Shown: positions 7,810 to 16,096, numbered from the stretch's first letter. The stretch: DNA of 22,118 nt from an uncultured Sutterella sp. (GCA_905202595.1 CAJKSP010000041.1:1-22118); one strand, 5' to 3'. Notes: generated by a model not told the origin, from the letters alone. Numbers and translations: made by a program.

Positions 7810-8922
7810 TCACTGGGCAGCGCCGGACGGCAGACCGAGTGCGGCCTGCTGCATGGATCGGCGAATCCAAAGAGCAAAGAAAGGGTCTTCTATGTCATAG
7901 TCTTCATCGCGCACGATCAACCCGTCTTTTTTTAACCGCGCGGCCGCCGAGTACACCGTGCTGGTCGGGAAGTCTCGAATCTCGTGAAGCTTTCCCCCGT
8001 GCGCGAGAATGTCCAAAATTTTGCGATGGGTCCGATTCAGCTTTGACCACACGGCCAAGTAGCTGGCCGAAAGATTGAGCTGAATCTCATCCGCGGCCGA
8101 CTGCACGCTCGGCTGGCTCTCCGAGCGCACACACTGATCCCAGAAGGCGGCCGCCAGCTGCCGCGTATAAAACGGATGGCATTTCGTGATCAAAAGAATT
8201 TCTTCCGCATCTTGAGAAGACTTTTCTCCGCGAATGCTCTCCAAGCGTTCCTGCAGAAACGCTGAAAAATCTTCGTAGGGAATCCGGCCGAGGCGCATCA
8301 GAGGGCCGAAATGAAAGAACGGCGATTTGATGTCCTGAAAAATGGCTGTCATCATGCTTTCTTCGCTGCCTAGGAAGAGATAGTTGATGTTCTCGTGCAG
8401 CTGCATGATCCCGCGGAGCAATTTGTCTGTTCCGGGTTCCAAATGGGCAATTTCCTGAAATTCGTCGAGCACCACAATCAGCCGAGCGTCAGGACTGCTC
8501 TTGTTGTTGAGCAGATTCAAAACATCTTCGAGCGCCGCGTCTCCTCTTGCAGATGCTTCAAACGAAACGTCTATTCCGTTTGTTTCAGGATTGAAGGAAA
8601 AAACAGGCCTGGCTCGAAACGAACGGAGAGCATCCTTGAAACGCTCCCATGAATGAATGGCCAAAAACGATTTCAGCAGCAGCTCGGCAAGACCGCAGTC
8701 GGACATGGCCATTTGAACGTTGACAAAAATAGCCGGCCTGCCCGTCTGCCTGACAGCTTTGCGCACCAAGCTCGTCTTCCCGTACCGACGCGGACTGATG
8801 ACGGCCAGATGGCTGCGTCCGGAAAGCATCTGCTTCACTTTCGGCAGCTCCTCGCTTCTGTCGTTGAAGAAGCTCCCGTCCGCAGCTGTGCCGAATTTGA
8901 AAGGATTTTCCTGAAGAAGCAT
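7810..8922 (-). CDS. AAA-type ATP-binding protein of the archaeal-ATPase-like family
   Basis: This is a 370-residue cytoplasmic ATPase of unknown role. The N-terminus NPFKFGTAADGSFFNDRSEE is typical of this family. The Walker A is PRRYGKTSLV (about 44-53; Ser replaces the first Gly, which is common in the family). Walker B is LIVVLDEFQEI (148-158), and a sensor-like LGSEESMM lies near 184-191. A winged-helix region (about 292-352, KILDILAHGG to VRDEDYDIEDPFFALWI) closes the protein. An in-frame stop precedes the ATG at 8922; no clear Shine-Dalgarno sequence is seen. Base composition and codon use are visibly less GC-biased than neighbours, and the gene sits between 69-bp direct repeats, so recent acquisition is likely. 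Members occur as single genes near mobile or defence loci in gut bacteria, but no function can be assigned here. Confidence 0.8.
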   Translation of the reverse strand: MLLQENPFKFGTAADGSFFNDRSEELPKVKQMLSGRSHLAVISPRRYGKTSLVRKAVRQTGRPAIFVNVQMAMSDCGLAELLLKSFLAIHSWERFKDALRSFRARPVFSFNPETNGIDVSFEASARGDAALEDVLNLLNNKSSPDARLIVVLDEFQEIAHLEPGTDKLLRGIMQLHENINYLFLGSEESMMTAIFQDIKSPFFHFGPLMRLGRIPYEDFSAFLQERLESIRGEKSSQDAEEILLITKCHPFYTRQLAAAFWDQCVRSESQPSVQSAADEIQLNLSASYLAVWSKLNRTHRKILDILAHGGKLHEIRDFPTSTVYSAAARLKKDGLIVRDEDYDIEDPFFALWIRRSMQQAALGLPSGAAQ

Positions 8923-9364
8923 GATCTAAGCAGTCATTACGGAAAATATCGTCATGACTATAACGATGATGTACGTAACGAAGATTTGCGAATGAATGGT
9001 CTGATGCTGAAAGTCTCTTGATGAATGTGCCGCCTTTGCATGGCGTTCTCCGACTTCAATATGCCTTTTTATGCTTCTTTAAGGCCGATGGCGTGTTCCG
9101 CTTCTAGAGAAAAACAGAGCGCGGCGCGCCGATGTAAATTCAACCGTGCTTCGCACGATGGGCCTTATATCCTCCTCCTGAAGGAAGAGGTTTTACGGCC
9201 CTTTTGATAAATTTCATCATGTGATGAGAAGGCGAATGGCGAGCGGCTTTATCCGGGGCTAGATCGGCTTATGCCTTACGCCAGAGGAAGCCTGCGCCGC
9301 TCAGAGCGGAAAGTGCCGCGCGTTGGTCTTTTGCTGCAGCAGATGAAGCTGCCGGCTCCGGACA
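8923..9364. other. AT-richer intergenic stretch, no supported gene
   Basis: About 440 bases separate the ATPase start and the LysR stop. It holds the probable ATPase promoter region (a TATAGT on the minus strand at 8957-8962, but no convincing -35), a hairpin with a short T run (9160-9205), a small TCATCA/TGATGA inverted repeat (9214-9227), and at its right end the beginning of the 69-bp repeat. Short open frames here look random. Confidence 0.5.
9160..9205 (+). terminator. Terminator-like hairpin upstream of the ATPase gene
   Basis: GGGCC (9160-9164) pairs with GGCCC (9197-9201). Inside, CCTCCTCCT pairs with AGGAAGAGG with one mismatch. TTTT follows at 9202-9205. No gene on the plus strand ends just before it, so it may be a relic boundary of the inserted segment or the end of an unrecognised transcript. 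Confidence 0.4.
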
Positions 9365-9420
9365 TCATGCCTCGTCTGCGAGCCGCTGCCGCACAAACTG
9401 CAGCAGCGCAAGCGCCGGCC
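9352..9420. repeat. 69-bp direct repeat, right copy (true 3' end of LysR gene)
   Basis: This is identical to 7730-7798. It includes the LysR stop codon (9365-9367) and the codons for its last residues LALLQFVRQRLADEA. It is the presumed original site; the left copy would be the duplicate. Confidence 0.9.
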
Positions 9421-10276
9421 CGGCAATCTGCCGGCGCGAGGCGAAGACGGCGAGAATCGGCTCCGGCTCTCCTTCCCAGTCCGGCAGGATGCGGATGAGC
9501 TCGCCAGCCGCCAGCGCTTCGCGAACGGCGACCGTTGGCAGCATGGCGATGCCCCGGCCGCGCCGGACGCTTGCGAGCGCCAGGTGGGCGTTGGAGTACG
9601 CCATGCCGCCTGCCGGCTCGAGAATGGCCGTGCGGCCGTCTGCCGGGCGGCGCAGCCGCCAGCGCGCAGGAACGCCTGTCGGCACGAGCGGCAGCTCACG
9701 GAGTTCTTCGGGATCCGAGAGCCGCTTGAGCCTTTCCGCCGGGACGGCGCCCGGCGCCGCGCAGAGCACGCTCTGCGCCAGGCCGGTGCGAAGGGCGATC
9801 AGCGCATCGTGGGGCTCCGCTGCGGCGCAGAAGGCCGCGTCGAGCCGCGCTTCGGCAAAGCGCTGCGGCGTAAGCGGCTCGCGGGCGGAGAGGTCGGCTT
9901 CGAGTTCGATGGCGATGCCGGGATGGCTGTCGCGGAAATTTTCAAGCGCTTCGGCGAGAAAGAATTCGGCAAAGGCCAGGGACGACGCGATGCGAAGCCG
10001 GCCCGAGAGCGCTTCATCGGTCATCTGCTGCGGACGAAAGATGGCATCGGCTTCTCCGAGGAGCCGCTCGGCTTTCTGCAGCAGCGCCTCGCCTTCGGCC
10101 GTGAGCGTCACCAGCCGCGTCGTGCGGTTGAAGAGCCGGCAGCCGAGCTCAGCTTCAAGCGACTGCACGGCTCGGGAAGCGCCGCCCCGCGCCAGGCCGA
10201 GGCTTTCGGCGGCAAGCGTGAAGCTGCCGAGCCGAGCGGTGCGGCAGAAGATGCGAAGGCGGTCCAAGCGGTCCAT
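9365..10276 (-). CDS. LysR-family transcriptional regulator divergent from the metallo-hydrolase gene
   Basis: This DNA-binding regulator has 303 residues, the normal length. The N-terminal winged helix-turn-helix (about 1-60, DRLRIFCRTARLGSFTLAAESLGL and RAVQSLEAELGCRLFNRTTR) is of the CrgA-like LTTR branch. An effector-binding domain runs from about 90 to the end. AAGGAG eight bases before the ATG fixes the start. It is divergently transcribed from the metallo-beta-lactamase-fold gene with a 177-bp gap that carries two overlapping palindromes, so it most likely regulates that gene and itself. Its 3' end is duplicated at 7730-7798. The inducer is unknown. Confidence 0.88.
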   Translation of the reverse strand: MDRLDRLRIFCRTARLGSFTLAAESLGLARGGASRAVQSLEAELGCRLFNRTTRLVTLTAEGEALLQKAERLLGEADAIFRPQQMTDEALSGRLRIASSLAFAEFFLAEALENFRDSHPGIAIELEADLSAREPLTPQRFAEARLDAAFCAAAEPHDALIALRTGLAQSVLCAAPGAVPAERLKRLSDPEELRELPLVPTGVPARWRLRRPADGRTAILEPAGGMAYSNAHLALASVRRGRGIAMLPTVAVREALAAGELIRILPDWEGEPEPILAVFASRRQIAGPALALLQFVRQRLADEA

Positions 10277-10310
10277 GGCTGAGCTCCTTGACGAAGTCGT
10301 TGTTGTTCAT

Positions 10311-10333
10311 ATTGCGCGCGCAATGCTGCATTG
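10311..10333. promoter_or_regulatory. Overlapping palindromes, probable LysR operator
   Basis: ATTGCGCGCGCAAT (10311-10324) is a perfect 14-bp palindrome. It overlaps CAATGCTGCATTG (10321-10333), a perfect 6+1+6 inverted repeat. Together they give alternating ATTG/CAAT half sites 35 to 57 bases before the LysR start codon and about 120 to 143 bases before the divergent hydrolase gene. This is the usual place for LTTR recognition and activation sites. Confidence 0.5.
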
Positions 10334-10453
10334 TCGCGTTTTCTGCATCAATCTGGTGCGCGGGCAGGCGTTGATCCGGCGGAGCCGGCGCCGTAGCGTT
10401 GCACGTAGACAAGGCGTTCACGGCCTTCTTTCTAGTTCTGAGGTGCTTCAAAA

Positions 10454-11485
10454 ATGACGACATTCCATTCCATGCCCGGCGCAGCGTCTTCTGAAGAAAG
10501 CGGCGGTCTTCTTCGCCGCGGCTTTACCCGCCGCGATGCCTGCCGGCTGATGGGCTTGGCGGGGCTCGCCGGCTGGTTGGGCGCAGCGATGCCGGCATCA
10601 GCCTTCGCGGCTGAGGCCGAATTAAATTCTGCGGAAGTGAGCCGCCTATTCGGCGAATTTGCGAAGACGCGCCGCATGCCCGAGACGCTCGGCCGCTGGC
10701 TTGCAGATCCGGCGGTGCAGCTGCAGGCGCCCTATCAGGTGTTCGACGACGTCTGGAATGTGGGCGTGCGCTGGGTATCGGCCTACCTCGTGAAGACAGA
10801 AGACGGCTGGGTGCTCATCGACACGACGCATGAACCCTTTGCGGAGAAGCTCCCCGAGCATATTGAAGCGGCAGGCGCGCGCTTGGAGGACATCAAGCTG
10901 GTGCTGATGACGCACGGCCACTTCGATCACGTCGGCGGCGCGCGTCGGCTCAAGCCCCTGCTGCCCCATGCGCGGTTTGCCATGAGCGAGCGCGGCTGGA
11001 AGGAAGCGTTTGAAAGCGCCAAGGCTTCTGCCGGCACGCGTCAGGCGTGGCAGATGCTTGATGCGCCGGACCTGACGATTCGGGACGGCGAGAAGATCGA
11101 AGTCGGCGGAAAGACCTTCCTCGCGCTCGAGACGCCGGGCCATACGTGGGGCACGTGCTCGTATCTCTACGACGTGAAGCTTGACGGCGAGACGCATCGT
11201 GCGGCGACGATCGGCGGGCAGGGCCTCAACGCCATTGAAGGCCCGGAGCAGCTCGAAGCCTTTATTGCGAGCATGAAGCGTCTCGGCGACCCGGCATTCG
11301 GGGTCGACGTCGATCTGACGGCGCATCCCTTCTCGACAGGCCTGACGGAGAAGATTCCGGCGATCTGCGCCCGCCGACCCGGCGAGCCGCACCCGCTTGT
11401 GAACCGTTCGGACTATCTCGCGCGTCTCGACCGGCTCATCGCCGGCGCGCAGGCGTCGCTCGACGACATGAAGAGAGGGCGCTGA
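10454..11485 (+). CDS. Tat-exported metallo-beta-lactamase-fold hydrolase, subclass B3-like
   Basis: This 343-residue zinc hydrolase is probably periplasmic. A twin-arginine motif FTRRDACRL (Arg26-Arg27) is followed by a hydrophobic stretch ending near ASAFA (about 48-52). The zinc-ligand motif HGHFDH is at 154-159, the third His is in PGHTWGT (His230), and the last is in TAHPF (His291). This His/Asp set and the GGQGLNA segment (254-260) resemble subclass B3 enzymes and their relatives that hydrolyse other substrates. Whether it hydrolyses beta-lactams cannot be told from sequence; B3-like proteins in this size range include lactonases and other hydrolases. GAGGTG lies upstream of the ATG. 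The divergent LysR gene suggests inducible expression, a layout reminiscent of ampR/ampC. Confidence 0.85.
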   Translation: MTTFHSMPGAASSEESGGLLRRGFTRRDACRLMGLAGLAGWLGAAMPASAFAAEAELNSAEVSRLFGEFAKTRRMPETLGRWLADPAVQLQAPYQVFDDVWNVGVRWVSAYLVKTEDGWVLIDTTHEPFAEKLPEHIEAAGARLEDIKLVLMTHGHFDHVGGARRLKPLLPHARFAMSERGWKEAFESAKASAGTRQAWQMLDAPDLTIRDGEKIEVGGKTFLALETPGHTWGTCSYLYDVKLDGETHRAATIGGQGLNAIEGPEQLEAFIASMKRLGDPAFGVDVDLTAHPFSTGLTEKIPAICARRPGEPHPLVNRSDYLARLDRLIAGAQASLDDMKRGR

Positions 11486-11610
11486 AAGCGCCGCGGCTCT
11501 CCGTTCGGCAGAAAGGCGGCGGTCGGCAGGGGCAGAGCGGCCGGTCTTCGTACAATGCAGAGAGCGGGCAAGGCGCTTTCCTTGTTCTTCATTGCTCTTC
11601 TTTGCTTTTC

Positions 11611-14600
11611 ATGCCGAACACCATTGCATCCGCACCCGACGCCGCCGCTCCCGACGCTTCGCGCGACCTGGCGCTTCTTCTCTTGTCGAGGGAGCGCCCG
11701 AGCGAAGCGGCGGACGCCTGCCGCGCGCTGGCTGCCGAGACCGAAGACGCGCTCTCTGCGCGGTCGGCGCTCTTCCTGCAGGCGAAGCGTCTCGCCTCGC
11801 TTGGCGGCGAGCCTTTTGAGCGCTTTGAAGCAGAGGCGGCAGAGGCGCTGATGCAGGCGGCGAAGGCCGCGCTCGACGAAGCCCCCGAAGCGGCGGCGCT
11901 TTCGCCTCAGACGCTTGACGTCCTGGCCGACAAGGCGTTCGGCGATGCGATTCGCAGCCAGGCGGCCGAGCGCTCGGCCTATGCCGTGCTTTCCGCGTTG
12001 AGCGAGCGCCTGGGCTGCGGCCCGCTCGCGGATCCGAGGCAGGATGCGCCGGCCGCTGTCCTGCCGCGCGGCCGGGCGGCGGTGCGCGATGCGCTTTGCG
12101 CCCGAGCGGCGGCAGAAGAGGCCGAGCGCGCGCTTGGCGCGGCAGCCGCAGCGGAGGTCGAGAAGGCAGAGGAGGGGAGCCGTCAGAGGGAGCAGGCGCT
12201 GAGTCCGCTAGCGGCGCTTGCAGACGCGCTCGCCGAGGCGCTGGGCGCAGCGGCGCCTCAGGCCGACGGCGCCGGGACGGTGCAGGGGGAAGCGAATGCG
12301 CTTCTTGAGACGGCGCTTTTTTCGCCGCTTCTCGAGGGACTCCTTTCAGCGGGCGGCATCGAGCCGCTTCTCGCGTCGCTCGGCCGGCTCTCGACCGCGC
12401 TTCGCGGCTGCCGGACGGCGAGCCTTCTTCTCGACGAGGCGCGCCTCGCGCAGATCGTGGCGCAGCGCCGGCTGGCCGGGGGTGCAGAGGTTCCCGAGGC
12501 GGCTGCGGCCTGGCGTCGCGCGCTTCGCTTGATGCTTGACGCAGCGGCCGGAGAAGCCTCGGCGCTCGGCGGGGTGCGGATCTGGCGCCTCGCTTCCGAA
12601 CTGATGTCGCCGCGCTATGCGCCGGCCGTCAATGTTCAGCCCCATGCTGCGGGCTTTGCCCCTGCGGCGGCTGCCGGCGATGCCGCGGCGCTCGAGTGGG
12701 CGGCGTCAGAGAAGCGCCGTCTGCGCGAGGCGTGCGGCGCGGCTGCTGAAGAGGAAGCGGCCGCGCAGGCGCTTCTGGCGCGCTTGAGCGGTGGCCGTCG
12801 CTGCCAAGGCGCTTTCGAAGCCTTGAACGAGATCGACGCCCTTGCCGAAGAGCCGGACGAGCGCCTGGCAGCGCTTTCGCCCTGGGCGGCCTTTGCCGCG
12901 GCGGAGGCTGCAGAGGGCGCCTTCGATGCCGCTGCTGCCGCTGCGTGCCGCGCGAGCGCCGATCAGGCTCGGCAGGCGGGCGAGGCGCTCGCGGGGCTTC
13001 GCCAAACGGCGCTTCGCTTTCTCTCGCTTCCGCAGACGGAGGCGGCCTTCGGCGCCGTGCCGCACTACTGGATGCGGCGTGCGGCGCTCGACGCTGCGCT
13101 CGCCCTTCCGCTCGAGAAGCGGCCGCTTTTCATTTACAGCCGCCAGGAGGCGGCGCAGGACGCAGAGGACCTTCGCCGGAAAGAGGCCGAGATCGTGAGC
13201 CGCTTCGCGCTGCGGGCGCTCGAGGCGGGGAAGGGGCTGCGCCTGGAGGACGGACTGATCGAAGCGGCGGCCGACTGCGCGCTCAGCTGCGGCGCCACGC
13301 TCGCGGCCGAAGGCCTTCGCCGCCTGGCGATCCGCACGGCTGAGGAAGGCCGCGATCAGGACGAATGGGACTTCTTCCTGCGGGCGGCGTCGGGCCAGCC
13401 GCTGCTGCCGCCTTATGCCGATGAAGTGCGCGCGGCGGCCGTTGAGGCCGGCAGGCGCCTCTCGGCGGCGCAGGCCGCGCCGGCTGCAGCGGCCTCTCGG
13501 CGCGCGGCTGAAGCGTGGCTCGCCGCGGCGTCGGGTCTTTCGGCCGTCTTCTTTGCGGCGGGCGATGCGGCTCATGCGGCGCTCTGGGCGGAAAAGTCGC
13601 TCGCGGCCTATGCGGCCCTCTCGGGCGGACCGGCGTCCTTTGAGGCGGAGATCGCCCTTGGAACGGCCCTCACGGCGCTTCACCGCCATCAGGGCGCGTT
13701 CCGGCATTTTGCGGCGGCTCACCGCCTGGCGCGCCGAGGCAGCCCCGAGGCGGAGCTTGCCGCCTTCCGCGCCTTCTGCTCGCGGCAGGCAGCCGACTAT
13801 GCGGCTTGGAAGGGCGGGTGGAGTCGGCGGCTCGCGGCGCTCGCGCCGGCATGGACGTCGCCCTTCGGCCATCCGGAAAAGGTGTACGGGCGGCTCGATG
13901 CCTTCCCGATTGTCGAGGCTGCGCCGGCGGGCGGCAGCAAGACGCTGCGCTGGCTCGTCACGGCAGGCGCCTCGTCGGCCGCGGACGGCTATCGGGCGAT
14001 TCGCGCGATGAGGGGCGGCGCCGCGCTTTCCATGCGGGCCGAATACGCCATGCCGATCGAAGCGCAGGCGCTGTCGTCCGACGCGCCGGCATGGCTTGAA
14101 GCGACGGCGGCGCCGCGGCTTCGCCTGGGCGACGCGGTGCTCCCGCAGGCGGACTGGCGGACTCGGCTGGCTCGCGGGACGGCGAGGCCCGGCGCAGACG
14201 GCGTGGATCCGGTGCTGCTTCTTCAGGCCTTCGCGCTCGGTTCGGCATCGAGTCTGAGCGCTTGGGATCGGGCGATCGGCCAAGCGGACGAGGGCCTCTG
14301 GGCGCTCGAAGCGCTTCATCTGGCGGCCGATGTGCTGAGCGCAGAGCCCGTGCAGATGGAAGGCGCTCGCGATGAGGGCGCCGAGAGCCGTGCGCTCGAG
14401 GCGGCGGCTTCCGCCATTCAGCTGCTGTCGGTGCCGCAGCCTGACGGCCGTCCGGTCGAGCTCTTCGGGCCGGATTCGGACGAGGGTGAAGCGCCTCGGC
14501 GCTATGCGGCGCTTCTTGCCGTGCCGGCGGCTCTTCTGCAGGAGGAGCTGGCGCAGGCGGGACTCTCCGCGCCGACGGCGCTGCAGACGTCGCCCGATCC

Positions 14601-15507
14601 CCGAATGTCCTATCTCTCGGCGAAGCTCGCAGAGACGGACGAGGCGCTCGACGGCTCGGGCCTCGAAGCCTGGCTCGATGCCGAGGCCGCCCGCGAGGAG
14701 GCGGGCGCTGAAGCGCTCGGCGCAGACGATCAGCCCGACGAAGAGCGGGGCGAGGCGGCGCCCGCGCCCGACGCAGCGGCGCTTCAGCCGGCGGCTGTCA
14801 AGATCATCATTCCGCTCTATGCCGAGGAGGCGGACTTCATTCGGCTTTTCAATGCCGAGGCGTTTCTCGCGCGCGCCCGCGCCGCAGGCGCGGCGCTCCT
14901 GCCGGTCAAGCGGCAGCGCATCAATGTCTGCGAAGGCGAGGACCGCCGCTCCGTGCTGCGGCCTGCCGACGTCCGCGAAGTGATTCCGCCGCCATTGGGC
15001 GAGAGCTGGTGCGCCTTCACGGAAAGCGTGCTGCGCGAGGGCATGGTGCATGTCGGCGTGCGCTTCAAGCTGCTGCCGGGCGAAGGCCTCGGGGAAGCCG
15101 AAGGGCGGCGCGACAGCGGCTGGCTCTTCATGACGAAGGACGATCTCAGCGCGATCTGCGCTGACGGCGGCGAAGCGGCGCCCGCCGGCGTCTGGCCGCA
15201 GATCTACGGCGGCGCGCTCAATGTGCCGGCCACGCTCGAGCCGGGGCTGCGCTTTGTCGTCGAGCTTGACTGCGGCACGGTGATTCTCAGAAGCGAGACC
15301 GGCGACTTCAGCCCCGCGGATCCGGCAGACGTCTTCCCCGAAGGGTTTGTCTTCACGATGCCCAACGGCGACTGGCTCGATCCGCGAACGGGCCGGCGCG
15401 AGAAGCCCTACGGCCCGGCGGCGGCCGATCGGCTTCAGGGAGCGGGCGGCGGCTTCAGCGGCGGGCCGTCGGGCTTTGACGGCTCCGGCCTCGTCGGCAA
15501 TGCCTGA
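11611..15507 (+). CDS. Very large alanine-rich protein of unknown function
   Basis: This is about 1298 residues from the ATG at 11611; a TTG at 11602 is an alternative and neither has a clear Shine-Dalgarno sequence. No signal peptide or membrane helix is seen, so it is likely cytoplasmic. Most of it is Ala/Glu/Leu/Arg-rich helix. Residues about 630-710 look like helical TPR-type repeats (AEAWLAAASGLSAVFFAAGD, then ALWAEKSLAAYAAL and RHFAAAHRLARRG). An acidic linker lies near 1030-1060. The C-terminal 250 residues are less biased and more globular, with DSGWLFMTKDDL at about 1168. That segment vaguely recalls DUF2185/Imm33-type domains, but this is a weak impression only. The reading frame is supported by unbroken length and strong third-position G/C; the long minus-strand frame opposite is Arg-rich and artefactual. 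It stands alone between the hydrolase gene and a hairpin terminator. I do not recognise its function. Confidence 0.75.
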   Translation: MPNTIASAPDAAAPDASRDLALLLLSRERPSEAADACRALAAETEDALSARSALFLQAKRLASLGGEPFERFEAEAAEALMQAAKAALDEAPEAAALSPQTLDVLADKAFGDAIRSQAAERSAYAVLSALSERLGCGPLADPRQDAPAAVLPRGRAAVRDALCARAAAEEAERALGAAAAAEVEKAEEGSRQREQALSPLAALADALAEALGAAAPQADGAGTVQGEANALLETALFSPLLEGLLSAGGIEPLLASLGRLSTALRGCRTASLLLDEARLAQIVAQRRLAGGAEVPEAAAAWRRALRLMLDAAAGEASALGGVRIWRLASELMSPRYAPAVNVQPHAAGFAPAAAAGDAAALEWAASEKRRLREACGAAAEEEAAAQALLARLSGGRRCQGAFEALNEIDALAEEPDERLAALSPWAAFAAAEAAEGAFDAAAAAACRASADQARQAGEALAGLRQTALRFLSLPQTEAAFGAVPHYWMRRAALDAALALPLEKRPLFIYSRQEAAQDAEDLRRKEAEIVSRFALRALEAGKGLRLEDGLIEAAADCALSCGATLAAEGLRRLAIRTAEEGRDQDEWDFFLRAASGQPLLPPYADEVRAAAVEAGRRLSAAQAAPAAAASRRAAEAWLAAASGLSAVFFAAGDAAHAALWAEKSLAAYAALSGGPASFEAEIALGTALTALHRHQGAFRHFAAAHRLARRGSPEAELAAFRAFCSRQAADYAAWKGGWSRRLAALAPAWTSPFGHPEKVYGRLDAFPIVEAAPAGGSKTLRWLVTAGASSAADGYRAIRAMRGGAALSMRAEYAMPIEAQALSSDAPAWLEATAAPRLRLGDAVLPQADWRTRLARGTARPGADGVDPVLLLQAFALGSASSLSAWDRAIGQADEGLWALEALHLAADVLSAEPVQMEGARDEGAESRALEAAASAIQLLSVPQPDGRPVELFGPDSDEGEAPRRYAALLAVPAALLQEELAQAGLSAPTALQTSPDPRMSYLSAKLAETDEALDGSGLEAWLDAEAAREEAGAEALGADDQPDEERGEAAPAPDAAALQPAAVKIIIPLYAEEADFIRLFNAEAFLARARAAGAALLPVKRQRINVCEGEDRRSVLRPADVREVIPPPLGESWCAFTESVLREGMVHVGVRFKLLPGEGLGEAEGRRDSGWLFMTKDDLSAICADGGEAAPAGVWPQIYGGALNVPATLEPGLRFVVELDCGTVILRSETGDFSPADPADVFPEGFVFTMPNGDWLDPRTGRREKPYGPAAADRLQGAGGGFSGGPSGFDGSGLVGNA

Positions 15508-15569
15508 GGGGCGGCGCTGACGAAGCGCTGCCGGCTGGCAGGAGGCTGCTGCGAGAAAAGCCGCTGACT

Positions 15570-15616
15570 AAAACGCTTCAAGCCCTGCGGGCCTTGTCGG
15601 CGGCAGGGCTTGAAGC
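15570..15616 (-). terminator. Strong hairpin terminator between convergent genes
   Basis: GCTTCAAGCCCTGC (15575-15588) is a perfect 14-bp complement of 15603-15616, with a 14-base loop. On the minus strand it runs into GTTTT, so it terminates the Arg-Asp repeat gene, whose stop is 31 bases away. It probably also stops read-through from the large plus-strand gene, although there is no T tract on that side. Confidence 0.75.
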
Positions 15617-15646
15617 TCAAAAGAGGCCTTCAGCCGTCAGCGGCGG

Positions 15647-16096
15647 TCAGTCTCTTCGGTCATCGCGGCGGTCGAAGCGCCGGTCATCTCTGCGATCGTC
15701 CCTTCGGTCGTCCCGGCGATCATCGCGCCGATCGTTCCTTCGGTCATCTCGTCTGTCGCGGCGATCATCCCGACGGTCGTCGCGCTTCGGATCGCGCTTG
15801 GGATTCGGCTTCTCCTTGCGCTCCGGGCGGCGGTTCTTCGAGCGGCGGTCTTCTTCGGCGCGGCGCTCCATCTCGCGGCGCCATTCGTCGCGCGTGTAGC
15901 GGCGGTTGGTCTGGCGGTCATGGAAGTACTTGCCGTCCCAGCGGCCGTCGTCGCGGTGGCGCTCCATGTACTCCCGGGTCGCCTTGTCCTTCACGCCGGA
16001 AAGAATCTCGGAAAAGATGGGGTTGTCGGCCGCCTGTGCGGCAGGCAGCAGGGCGGCAAGGCCGGCGGCAGCAATCAGCATTCGACGAGTGAGCAT
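15647..16096 (-). CDS. Small exported protein with C-terminal Arg-Arg-Asp-Asp repeat
   Basis: This has 149 residues from the ATG at 16096, which is preceded at ideal distance by AAGGAGGA. The longer upstream frame has no such site. A signal peptide (MLTRRMLIAAAGLAALLPAAQA, cleavage near residue 22) predicts export. The middle (about 35-90) holds DGKYFHDRQTNRRYTRDEW. From about residue 105 to the end there is almost only the unit RRDD, repeated roughly ten times. The DNA under the repeat uses varied synonymous codons (for example CGG CGC, CGC CGG, CGA AGG, CGC AGA for Arg-Arg), so the protein pattern seems to be under selection rather than freshly slipped. The mixed-charge tail could bind polyanions, phospholipid heads or metal, but no function is known to me. 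Confidence 0.75.
   Translation of the reverse strand: MLTRRMLIAAAGLAALLPAAQAADNPIFSEILSGVKDKATREYMERHRDDGRWDGKYFHDRQTNRRYTRDEWRREMERRAEEDRRSKNRRPERKEKPNPKRDPKRDDRRDDRRDRRDDRRNDRRDDRRDDRRDDRRDDRRFDRRDDRRD

Larger units (their letters stand above)
7799..9351. mobile_element. Candidate inserted cassette carrying one ATPase gene
   Basis: This segment, together with one copy of the 69-bp repeat, forms a 1622-bp unit between two copies of the LysR 3' end. The layout (intact LysR on the right, orphan tail on the left) is what integration at a gene 3' end, or a tandem duplication followed by replacement, would leave. The interval looks markedly less GC-rich than its surroundings. No integrase, transposase or terminal inverted repeats are visible, so the mechanism is unknown and 'mobile' is inference. 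Confidence 0.35.

Noticed and set aside
9025..9207. 60-residue open frame between the ATPase and LysR genes
   Set aside because: It has no ribosome binding site or recognisable protein, and the end overlaps the hairpin at 9160-9205.
12706..15051. 781-residue minus-strand open frame opposite the large alanine-rich gene
   Set aside because: It is Arg-rich low-complexity translation with no start site or family resemblance, a common artefact of high-GC coding DNA.
15652..15780. Short tandem repeats resembling a CRISPR or minisatellite
   Set aside because: The periodicity is 12 bases and in frame with the Arg-Arg-Asp-Asp codons; there are no spacers and no conserved DNA repeat unit.
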